NCBI GenBank assembly: GCA_019022495.1
Contig: JAFEKR010000001.1
Coordinates: 310,001 to 374,000, forward strand
From: Epichloe hybrida
Taxonomy: Eukaryota > Ascomycota > Sordariomycetes > Hypocreales > Clavicipitaceae
DNA length: 64,000 bases
Direction of reading: 5' to 3'
Part shown: one piece after another, positions 1 through 8,864 of the stretch
Position numbering within the stretch: the stretch's first letter is position 1
How the letters are laid out: the number at the start of each line of letters is the position of its first letter
Position numbers and translations under genes: made by a program
Notes under the pieces: model-generated
Seen by the model: the letters and a program-made list of their open reading frames with translations, nothing else
The model's database searches: none
What the model was told of the DNA's origin: nothing

Positions 1-2106
1 GCCAAATCATTTCCAGGCCCATCAAGCCCCAGAATGGAGTGAGCATCCTGAAGCCGTGGCACATCAACTACTTGGGCGGCGAATGGACAAGTGCGACACA
101 GTGCATGGGAGCTGGAGATAATGGCTGGGGCACTATGCATTCCGCCTACAATGGCGGGCTCGGGAACAACTGGGCCAATGCTGACGGTCCATACAGCCTG
201 GGGTATTTCAATCGACAAGATATACCGACGCACTTTGACATTGCCGAGGGCTGGACCGTGGCAGACATGACATCACAGAGTATCCTGGCCGCAACTGATC
301 CGAATCGCATCACCTGGATGAGTGGTTCAGTCAATATTCCTGGCTCACCGACCAACCCAGATGGCAAGGGCGGAATGATCATTGACAACAATGCAACGCC
401 TGGTAGGTTCTACTCTTCGCCCTCTCCCTCTTCTGAGATCACGGCATATGAATGAATGCTGATGACCTTTTTCCTCGTGCACAGGCTGCGAAGCTCCCGG
501 TTTGAATTGTTTTCCATTTGTTTGGAAGACTTTCCCAGAATACTTGGAGGAAGCGGGGATCTCTTGGCAAGTCTGGCAAGATTTCGACAACTTCGAAGAC
601 AACATGCTCGCATACTTTGAACAGTATCAGGTAGCCAAAAACGGCTCTGCACTGCGCAACAAGGGGAATTCGTATCCTGGTCTCGATGCCTTCTACGAGG
701 CCGCGGCGCAGGGGACCTTGCCCCAGGTCAGCTATATCGTTGGCCCCCAAGAACTGGCCGAGCACCCACCCAATATGCCAAAAGACGGAGCTTGGTTGCA
801 GAAAAAGGTTGTCGACGCCATTACCAATAGCCCGGCATATGATAAGACCGTTCTGATTATCAGCTATGATGGTGAGTTTCCGATACCTGCAACATGGCCA
901 GTGACCAATTCACGGATACTAGATTTGCTGACGATTGGTGCCATGGTGTAGAGCAAGGAGGCTGGGCAGATCACGTTGTTCCGGTAGTTGCCCCGAAGGG
1001 CACCCCGGGAGAGTGGCTGAAAGATCCATACGACAAATTTGGCGATGTGCCATTGGGCCCAGGTGAGAGACCCCTTCAGTTCTCATCGCCCCGTGAAGTC
1101 TTGTATCTTGGTCTTGGCCCATGTGTTGACATTGCATCAAACAGGATGGAGAGTACCACGATTTATTATATCCCCTTGGACGCGGGGTGGGAATGTCTTC
1201 ACCGAGTTCGCGGACCACACGTCAGACATTCAATTTGTTGAGGAATGGGCCGCGGCCAATGGGTACAAAGGAGTCTACGCCAAATCTCTGACACCCTGGC
1301 GCCGTCAGCACATGTCGAATCTTGTCAATGCATTCGATTTCAACAATGTACGTTCGACAAGATTGGAAATGCCCATCACAACGCAAACAAACAACTGTCC
1401 CCCAGTACCCCCAACACTAACTTCTGATGAATAGCCTGACTACTCAAAACCTCGAATCACCACAGCAGAAACGCCGCCAACCTTGCCCGACGAAGGCTCA
1501 CATTGGAGCGGCAACCTAAGCCTTGGGTCTCTGACCGGGCCTTGGGTCGGGCCTGCAAAGTGTCTCCAAGATCATAAGACGAACAAACCCCCGGTCCCGT
1601 ATGGGAATGAAAATGCCAATCAGAACATGTCGCTTCTGGTAGAAGAGGGTTTCAAACTGGTTCGAGGCCAATTGACCGAAGGGCGCTATCTCACTTTTGA
1701 GATGTACAACTTTGGTCTTACCAATGTCCAAGGAAAGTTTGTGGGCATCTCCCTCGCGAGCAAAAATCACAACGATGCCAGGCAAAGATGGATCGCTCAC
1801 ACTGTTGGGGGCCCAGGGGCCGGCAACGAGTTTTACATTCAATCCGCTTTCGACAAGCAGTATATTTCGGCATTCCCAGTCGTGGGCGGATTGACAACTG
1901 ATGTGAAAGAGGCACAGGCGTTCGCCATTACATATGATCGTGAGAGAGCGGAATACAGTGTAACAGTTTCCGGCAAGCCGAATTCATACGTCAAGTTCAA
2001 TCCCAAGAATGGACGCCGGGAGAGCTATTCGGGGGGCACGACATCAATAAACTGGCAAGGTGGCTCCGGGGGCTTCAAGATATACAGCGTGTCTTATCAC
2101 TCATGA
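1..2106 (+). CDS. Phosphoesterase-family phospholipase C, 5' end outside window
   Basis: Partial gene, exons <1..402, 485..871, 952..1062, 1145..1347 and 1435..2106; the frame is read from base 3 and gives 590 residues. It belongs to the phosphoesterase/phosphatidylcholine-specific phospholipase C family (as in bacterial non-haemolytic PLC and fungal PLCs), which hydrolyses phospholipid headgroups outside the cell. Visible family motifs are VKPWH-like LKPWHINYLGG near the start, the metal-binding EQGGWADHV rebuilt exactly across the second intron, and SPWTRGGNVFTEFADHTS across the third. The last roughly 220 residues form the additional beta-rich C-terminal domain seen in this family. All four introns have GT..AG ends, with a CTAAC-like branch site in the last. 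The signal peptide and the first catalytic motif lie upstream of the window. Substrate preference cannot be told. The gene runs towards the aminopeptidase gene, with about 140 bp between the two stops. Confidence 0.9.
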
Positions 2107-2247
2107 CACAGGCCAGGAAAGCAGAATCGTTAGTGATTTCTTCGCCAATCGAGGTTACGCATAGCAAGGCCCCTTCCGCAGTTGGCGCATAATTATTTGT
2201 ACAGTGAGTGAATGGTGTTGCCCTGATGTTCGCATAAAATTATAAAG

Positions 2248-3640
2248 CTAGATGTGTGAGGCTTCAAACAGGTAGCTGACAACAAGCTTGGAGTGCATCA
2301 AAACGGTAGGCCACATGACCTTGTCGTATGTCTAACCACCGGCGTTAGTATATATCAAGATGGATGGAAAGAGAGCTTCAAGCTCAACGAGCAGGACTTA
2401 CGTCATCCTCGGAGTGAATATCAGGGCTCGTTTTCAGCCACACGTCATCGACAACAAAAGCAGCAGCTACAAGTCTGTCAGGCTCCGGACCGGGGGGGGG
2501 TTCTTTTCTTAGGAGGGAGCAGACGTACGGAAGCCATTTGCCCGGGCACTCGCATGGTCAGAGCATCCATAACCGCACTGTGACTTGTTTGGCGTGACGC
2601 CGAGATACTCCTTGATCAGGGCGGTGATGTACTCGCTGAGAGCGGCGTCTACGTAGTCCTCATACACGGCAGGCACACCACTCGGGGAGTGGCCGGCCAT
2701 GTCCTGGTTCAGGTAACCAACGACGTTCTTGCGAGCGGCTTTGTAGAAGGCCCAGATGTCCTGGGAGCCGAGCATGCCGCCTTCCTCTGCGGCGTACCAG
2801 TGGAACTCGATTGTGTTGTTGGGCTTGAGGCCGGATTCGGCCAAGACGCGGAGAGCTTCGAGGAGGACAACGGTGCCGGTGCCGTCGTCCACGGCGCCGG
2901 GGGATCTGGTCTTTTTTGGTCCTGCAATGGAATCCAGATGCGCTCCGACGACGACTTTGGTTCCAGGGTCATGTTAGAGTGCGAAGCTTGTGTTTGCCAC
3001 GGTGGTTGGGCTGGGGGAAGACCGAACCTAGATCGGGCTTATGTCCGGGGATCCTGGCAACGATAGAAGATTGTTTGAAAGCACCGTGCTTCGCTTCCTT
3101 GACAACGATGGCGGGGTTACCCGAGGAAATATTCCGGACCTGTGCCAATAGCCAGTCCGCGGCTTGGGCGCCCGTGTCCGTCATGTAATGGCGCGTGTGG
3201 AAGCTTGGACGGCGCGTCAGTCACATCTCCTTGCACTGACTTACTTACCAAGGGTTACAGCGTGGCAGCGTGGTTGGACTTTACTCGGTGAACGTCTTGA
3301 GCCAGCTCTTGGGGCCGTCGTTGCTGGTCTTGGCGAGCAGCTTGTCGCCCTGGTCCTTGTGCAGGGCGCCCGGGGGGTACTTCGTGGCCCGGGTGACAAC
3401 TCTGCTGGAGGGCTCGGTGGAGAGAATGGAGAGGACCTCCTTGTCGGTGATGTCGGTGATGTCGATGAAGCCGATGTTTTTGGAGGTGAAGTACTCGTAT
3501 TTCTGGTGCTCGGTGACCCATTGGCCTGGGTCGGACGCGGACGTCTTCACCAGGCGGAGGCCTGGCTGGGATGAATCACGGGGGGATGGGGTGGCGAGGC
3601 CCAGGGCGGATAATGCCAGGAGGGAGGCTTTCACGAGCAT
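2248..3640 (-). CDS. Secreted M28 zinc aminopeptidase (leucine aminopeptidase type)
   Basis: Exons 3640..3285, 3203..3028, 2954..2529, 2466..2402 and 2331..2248 give 368 aa. The start was chosen at 3640 because it opens directly onto a signal peptide (residues 1-18, MLVKASLLALSALGLATP); the in-frame Met upstream only adds basic, Pro-rich sequence. The M28A zinc ligands are all present: His183 in GAHLDS, the Asp pair at 200-201 in AVDDG, Glu234-Glu235 in AAEEGG (general base and ligand), Asp262 in NQDMAG and His337 in SPDIHSEDD. The Cys pair QCGYGC is also typical. The family removes N-terminal hydrophobic residues from peptides, probably outside the cell together with other proteases. Splicing is supported by restored motifs at each junction (FTD-FHTRHY, PDL-VVVGAH, NGF-PAAFV, EDD-TYDKV). 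The intron-2 donor (GTTCGG) is weak. Confidence 0.93.
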
Positions 3641-4573
3641 CGCTGTGGTGGTTGATGGGGATGGACGGACGGATGGATGGACGGATGGATGGATGGATGG
3701 GCTTGGAAATGGTTCGCTCGGGGATGTTGCGCCTCGACGGCCTTTTACACGTTTACACGGCTTAGCTCTTGATGATGGAGGACCTGACTTGGCTTGCGAA
3801 CGACGTGACTGACGCCTTGCATGGTTTGTCTTCATCTCGGGCTGGCTGGCAGATTGCAGATGGGCGGTTGTTGAGCATTAATTAATGCACGAGCATAACG
3901 CATGATAGCCTCACATCTCGGGCCACTCACTGCTGAGATTGCTTTCCACTCGGTCATCCCAAATACCCTTTCCTCTTCCCATACTATGGGTGTGATCCAA
4001 GTCGTGTGAGCTTATTAGCGTGTAAAATTTCTCTCGCTGATCAGATTAGCGCGAAATACCAATCGGCGCGTTGAGAATCAGCGCCCTTTAATGGCACAAA
4101 GTGATGAATGGTAGATTTGCCGAAAGCCAGGCCGACTGACTGGGGCATTGCATCATGTTTTTTTTATGGATTTATGGATTCATGGATTCTCGGGTATAAG
4201 ACGGCCGCCGGCGCGAGGCATCATGTCGTTACTGCTGCTGGTCCCTGGAACGCTGCTTGTTCGGCATTATTCATGAGCACGGACCATCGTGCGGCCCTTG
4301 TGGCGTGCTACCGTGTTTTCTGTGAGAGTCATGTATTTACTCGGTGCCCCGTTATCTTCATTGTTTGTCCATTCTACATGAGTCGCGAATCAAGAGCGGC
4401 ATGGCTGAGACGCCCGATGACTGACTGACTCTATGTAAGCCTAGCTCTTCGTCGGCACTGCTAACCTGGAGCCGCAGGGCTTCATCTTCCCTGTCAGACC
4501 TTTTTTAGCTCACTAATGACTAAAACATGTTTCTAGTCATGCCGCTCGTCAGCTGCTGCCTTGGTGTGATGAT
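3641..4573. other. Intergenic, aminopeptidase promoter side
   Basis: No gene is supported here. The part next to 3640 is the aminopeptidase upstream region and holds a GGAT/GGAC tetranucleotide array. The rest has no coding pattern; the short open frames lack splice or motif support. Confidence 0.6.
3656..3701. repeat. GGAT/GGAC tetranucleotide microsatellite
   Basis: About ten imperfect copies of a GGAT or GGAC unit lie 16-60 bp upstream of the aminopeptidase start codon, so the array probably falls in its 5' UTR or core promoter. Confidence 0.85.
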
Positions 4574-5098
4574 CTAGGCTTTGCCCAGACCTAGCAATAT
4601 AGGTGTCAGTTGAACAAGTGAAGGATGACTTTGTTCAATGCGTATTCTTTTGTGCCCTATTATGGCGCAATCGGATCGGGCACATGACTTGCACACCTCC
4701 GCTTTCGCTACTTTGACAACGTCTCTCCGTGCTTCCTGGGAAACTCGTCCACAACTCGGACATTGCTCACATTCCGACACGCACGCAGCAGCATTCAAAC
4801 GGCTCTTACAACTCATCCCTGATGGCAGAAAGCGGACAAGAGCCCCCCCTCTTGGTAGGCCATCCAGAACATGGAGCCGTGGGTGAAGTGCGTGGACCCC
4901 CAATGCGAGGGGGTGGGTACTCGGCGGGATCCCAAGTGTCGAGGTGTGCTGCGCGTCGGCCTGCCTCTGCTCAGGGAGCTCGAGGGCGTCCCTGTGCCGA
5001 CTCATTCCTTTGTCCACTCTTTGCCTGTCATGGCGGCCACCGCACGCAGAGCCTTGATTGGCAAAAGCCAGCAGGGAGAGCAATGTAGTCAACTTCAT
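4574..5098 (-). CDS. Candidate small secreted cysteine-rich protein (weak)
   Basis: An uninterrupted frame of 174 residues begins with a convincing signal peptide (MKLTTLLSLLAFANQGSA). It ends in a Cys-patterned stretch, with about eight Cys between residues 95 and 145 in CxxxC/CxxC spacings. The middle is Arg/His/Pro-rich and low in family character, so introns may have been missed or only the first part may be real. I recognise no family. Size, secretion signal and cysteine content resemble fungal effector-type secreted proteins, but that is inference. The opposite strand also has open frames here, which lowers confidence. Confidence 0.3.
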   Translation of the reverse strand: MKLTTLLSLLAFANQGSACGGRHDRQRVDKGMSRHRDALELPEQRQADAQHTSTLGIPPSTHPLALGVHALHPRLHVLDGLPRGGALVRFLPSGMSCKSRLNAAACVSECEQCPSCGRVSQEARRDVVKVAKAEVCKSCARSDCAIIGHKRIRIEQSHPSLVQLTPILLGLGKA

Positions 5099-5670
5099 GA
5101 TTGATGACCGCTTGCGGCCGCTCTTGGTGCTCGTTGCCCGCCCATGTGTTACACGGTGCTACTACACTGTATACCTGACCGCTTTCCACGGAGTAACCAT
5201 TTTGAAGCACCAAGGCTCTCGGGAGTGAGTTTGTCTCCTGTTGGTCTCGGCTCGTGCGTTGTAAATGAAACAGATGGGTGACAAAATGGTCCGCATCGTT
5301 TTCGGCTCTAAACGCGCGAACAGGATTTAAAAAAAAAAAAAAAAAAGGACAGAAATGGTAGCTTGAACTCCTCTGGGTGAAATAATCGCCAAGAGCTGGC
5401 CAGGCTGAATAAGACAACGGCATGTTTTTATCACAGCTGGAGATGGCAGCCTCGCGGTCTCGCAGCCAGCTCTCTTGTCGCCTTGTTGACCATGTAAGAA
5501 AGAGCACAGCTTTGTTTCAAGACACGTTTTTTTTTGTGCATTGTGCCCCATGGAGACTTGTATCCGACTCGACTCGACGAGCGGGAATTGAGCTCGCCGC
5601 CATGTCTGGCTACAACCAGCTCATCTGTACCTCAAAAGTTCATGGAATGTACGCGCCGGGGGATAGCAAC
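5099..5670. other. Intergenic with A- and T-runs
   Basis: No gene is seen. It contains an A-run near 5328-5346 and a T-run near 5527-5535. It lies between the candidate secreted protein start and the 3' end of the tRNA gene. Confidence 0.5.
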
Positions 5671-5685
5671 AAAAAAAAAAAAAAA
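5671..5685 (-). terminator. Pol III terminator of tRNA-Pro
   Basis: Fifteen A on the plus strand, so a T15 run on the minus strand, begin 14 bp past the 3' end of the tRNA gene. This is a standard strong RNA polymerase III stop signal; a further T5 run lies even closer to the tRNA. Confidence 0.85.
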
Positions 5686-5698
5686 TGAAAAAGCGTAC

Positions 5699-5792
5699 GG
5701 GCCAAACCGTGGATTGAACACGGGACCTCTTGCAGCCGAGATGGAGTCAATCCTTCCCCAAAGCAAGAATCATACCACTAGACCATTTGGCC
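5699..5792 (-). tRNA. tRNA-Pro (anticodon TGG) with 22-nt intron
   Basis: The minus strand folds as a tRNA. The acceptor arms GGCCAAA and TTTGGCC pair over 7 bp with a C discriminator. There is a D-arm with the A-box sequence TGGTCTAGTGGT. The anticodon stem CTTGC/GCAAG carries the loop TTTGGG..T. The T-arm is CCGTG-TTCAATC-CACGG. The anticodon TGG lies at 5758-5760. A 22-nt intron (5735-5756) sits after position 37, the canonical nuclear tRNA intron site. The mature length is 72 nt before CCA addition. A T-run terminator follows directly. Confidence 0.95.
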
Positions 5793-7067
5793 GCTGGCGG
5801 TGGTCAAGGAGCATCGTGTATTTTCCTCAATGTTCGCTGCACCTCTGCTGGCCATGGAGGAAAGTATTGTGCACCGGGCACCGGCGATTACAAGTCGTGC
5901 TTCGCGGGGTGGGGTGCGGAACGCGTGGTCGGGTACTTTGAGGTTCGAGAATCCAGCCATTCATTCCATGTCTGCCTAGCTGGGCACACCCATAGTCTTG
6001 GTATCCTCGTTGAAGAGATCTGACCATTCTCATTCCCTTTCACCTTGAACACCATAAGCAGCCGTCGAGTTGTTTCCAAGTATTGATACTAGTTGCATAA
6101 TTTTGGTCTGGCAGGGGCGTCTTGTCCATGAGGGTACCAGCCTCCGATTGAGGCAGAAGCTCGGGAGTGCAGGATTCTTGCTGCCTGGCCCCCCCCCCCC
6201 CCCCAAGAAGCTACATGTTAGGTCTCTTCGATTAGCAAACAGGCTTGTTTATCCGAAAGAAGGCGCCAAAGCCAAAGCCAAAATCTCATTGTGTCGCCCG
6301 CAGGATCGACGAGTCACCAAGTTCCACGTCATCGACTTGCCGAAAGTCATGTTATGGAAGTCGAGTAGGAAAGCAGGCATTTACGAGGTAGACACACACA
6401 CGACCGCGAGCAAGGCCCGATCGGACAGTCCGTCTCAGTACCGCACCGCATTGCTCCTGCCCCCGAACCCAGATGGACGTCCTGGCCATACCTGAAAAGG
6501 ACATGATGTATGGCAGAGCATTGATCGAGAGACGTCATGTCATGAAGAGCTCATTTCGATGGAGCGGTCGGGGCATTTCGTACATGCAATTTGGTGGTGC
6601 CTATATGCACATACGTTGAAGAGCGGCAAAGGGGAACGCCCCCGGACCACCAACCCCAGATTGCGGACCCTGGACGGCCCCACCATCCCAGTTGGGAAAG
6701 TCATTTGCCCGATCTAGCATCACTCCGCACTTTTGTTCTTCCTCCTGTGAACCATGGTCGCCAGAGGGCAAACCCACAACTAGACACGTCGAAGCATTCA
6801 CACTCACGTTCAAAGCGCAAGCTGTGTCATTTTTCAAATGTTCCCACGATTGTATAAAGATTAGCTCATGAGAACTGGAGAAAACTACAGACATATATTC
6901 CCTTGCCCTATAGGCGCTGGCATTTCCATTATAATACAGTGAAGAAAGTAAGTTTCAGAAGGGGTTTTTTTTTTACATCAATGGCGCATCCGCATTGATT
7001 TCGCATCCGCATTGAGTTCGGTGTTCCGCGACATGTTCCGTGACACCATGGACAACTCGGGGCCTGC
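5793..7067. other. Intergenic between tRNA-Pro and trihydrophobin
   Basis: No supported gene in about 1.3 kb. It contains a C-run near 6190-6204 and a T-run at about 6964-6972, and should include the 3' UTR of the hydrophobin gene at its right end. Confidence 0.5.
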
Positions 7068-8864
7068 TCAACCGCTCGCAGAGGTGCAGAGGACGCCCTG
7101 GCCAGCCTTCAAGGTGTTGGTTAGCATGCCGTCTTCGGGGCAAGAGGATCCAGACCGTGGTCACTGGGGGGTTACTTACTGCTGGGACAACGCAGCAGAC
7201 GGGCTGCTTGCCGTCCGATGCGCAGGTTGACTTGAAGTCGCCGGAGCTGGTGGGCTTGCGAGAAGCTGCTCCTCTGTTAGTTTTCATCACGATGCATGCA
7301 TGTCGCTGATGTGAGCGGGGAAGTGGCTGGCTGTCAGAACTTACGATTGCCGCAGTCGAGGGCTGCGACGCCCAGGATGTTGGTAGCGCAGCACTGGGGG
7401 TTGCTGTACAATCCAGAGGGGCAAGCCTTGTAGTTGTTGCCACCACCGGGCTGATTGCCACCTTGGTTGTTTCCTGGGTTATTGCCGCCGGGGTTGCTGC
7501 TTCCGGGGTTGTTTCCTGGGTTGTTGCTGCCGGGCTGGTTGCCGCCGGGGTTGTTTCCCGGGTTGTTGCCGCCGGGGTTGTTTCCTGGGTTGTTGCCGCC
7601 GGGCTGGTTGCCGCCGGGGTTGCCTCCCGGGTTGCCTCCCGGGTTGCTTCCGGGGTTGCCACCACCACTCGCAGGTGTGCAGAGAACGTCCAGGCCAGCC
7701 TACACAGCAAGTTAGCATCCCGTCCTGTCGACTGCCTTCCAAGAATGCACATGACTCACCACTGGGACAGCACAGCAGAGTGCCTGCTTGCCCGCGGCCC
7801 CGCAGGTTGACTTGAAGTTGTCACCGCTCGTTGGCTTCGATGATGCTACGCAATGTCAGAGACTTGTGGACGCACGCGAACTCGGACCCCATCTCCATCA
7901 TCACACTTACGGTTGGCACAGTCTAGGGCGGCGACTCCGAGGACGTTGGTTGCGCAGCATTGAGGGTTGCCGTAAAGTCCTGATGGGCAGGCTTTGTAGT
8001 CGTTTCCTGGGTTGTTGCCACCTGGGTTGCCGCCTGGGTTGTTGCCGCCTGGGTTGTTTCCAGGGTTATTGCCACCTGGGTTGCCGCCTGGGTTGCTGCC
8101 GCCTGGGTTGTTTCCAGGGTTATTGCCACCTGGGTTGCCGCCTGGATTGTTGCCGCCTGGGTTGTTTCCAGGGTTGCTGCCAGGGTTGCCGCCTCCGGGC
8201 TGACCACCACCAACGGGTGCAGTGCAGAGAACGCCCTGTCCGGCCTGTTTGTTTGTTGCGCGGTTAGTTCTGGGCTGTGGAATATTTCTTTCAGGAAAGC
8301 TCGTGAACTCACTGCTGGGACAACGCAGCAGAGGGGCTGCTGGCCGCCACAAACAGACTTGAAGTTGTCGGAGCTCGTGGGAGCGGAGGACGCTAGATGC
8401 TTGTTTAGTATCGTCTTGCCTTTTCTCGTTTTGGGGGTCAACGTACGGTTCTTGCAGTCGAGAGCTGCAACGCCGAGGACGTTGGTTGCGCAGCACTGAG
8501 GGTTGCTGTAGAGTCCTGAAGGGCAAGGCTTGTAAGGAGCATTGCCGCCGGGGTTCCCGGGGTTGTTGCCTCCCGGGTTGTTACCGCCGGGCTGGTTACC
8601 GGGCTGATTACCACCGGGCTGGATGCCACCGGGTTGGTTACCACCGGGCTGGTTGCCGCCAGGCTGATTACCACCGGGCTGGATGCCACCGGGTTGGTTA
8701 CCGCCGGGCTGATTACCACCGGGCTGATTACCACCAGGCTGGTTACCACCGGGCTGGTTACCACCAGGATGATGGCCATGATGCTTCTGGCATTCGCCGC
8801 ACTGGCTAGTCGGCACAGCTAGCGTGCCGACAAAGAGGAGGGAGGCTACGGCGAAGAACTTCAT
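7068..8864 (-). CDS. Trihydrophobin: three class II hydrophobin domains joined by Gly-Asn/Gln-Pro linkers
   Basis: Seven exons (8864..8447, 8392..8313, 8244..7911, 7845..7760, 7699..7345, 7268..7180, 7106..7068) give 466 aa. A signal peptide (MKFFAVASLLFVGTLAVP) is followed by a long GGNQP repeat and then hydrophobin domain 1 (Cys 114, 124, 125, 137, 154, 161, 162, 173). A GGNNP linker leads to domain 2 (Cys 252, 262, 263, 275, 292, 301, 302, 313), and a second linker leads to domain 3 (Cys 399, 409, 410, 422, 440, 449, 450, 461). Each domain has the full eight-Cys class II pattern and near-identical CPSGLY..NPQCCATNVLGVAALDC starts. Class II hydrophobins are secreted, self-assemble at air-water interfaces and coat hyphae or spores. 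Multi-domain versions with Gly/Asn-rich spacers are known from Claviceps. Each domain is split by two introns at the same two positions, so the gene grew by duplicating an intron-bearing unit. A TTTAAAAA element at 9069-9076 may be its TATA box. Confidence 0.95.
7450..7672 (-). repeat. Coding minisatellite, linker between hydrophobin domains 2 and 3
   Basis: The DNA repeats encode GGNNPGN/GGNQPG-type units. The array lies inside exon 5 of the trihydrophobin gene and can be expected to vary in copy number. Confidence 0.85.
8000..8215 (-). repeat. Coding minisatellite, linker between hydrophobin domains 1 and 2
   Basis: An alternating pattern of GGNNPGGNPGGNNPGN units is encoded in exon 3. Unit order here differs from the other two arrays, suggesting independent expansion. 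Confidence 0.85.
8540..8790 (-). repeat. Coding minisatellite, N-terminal spacer before hydrophobin domain 1
   Basis: About twelve copies of a 15-bp unit encoding GGNQP or GGIQP follow the signal peptide and a His-rich segment (QKHHGHH). Confidence 0.85.

Noticed and set aside
3641..3835. N-terminal extension of the aminopeptidase from an upstream Met at 3835
   Set aside because: The added residues are basic and Pro/Ser-rich and would bury the signal peptide. They are translation of the GGAT repeat and promoter.
4871..5104. Plus-strand Cys-containing frame opposite the candidate secreted protein
   Set aside because: It has no signal peptide or upstream exon with a good splice site, and the minus-strand frame has a clear signal peptide.
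7455..7810. Plus-strand Pro/Leu-Gly frames (PGLLPPG-type) opposite the hydrophobin gene
   Set aside because: They are antisense translations of the Gly-Asn-Pro coding minisatellites and have no independent support.
8000..8215. Regular repeats with spacers that could suggest a CRISPR-like array
   Set aside because: The units are in frame, encode Gly-Asn-Pro linkers and lie in a eukaryotic gene.
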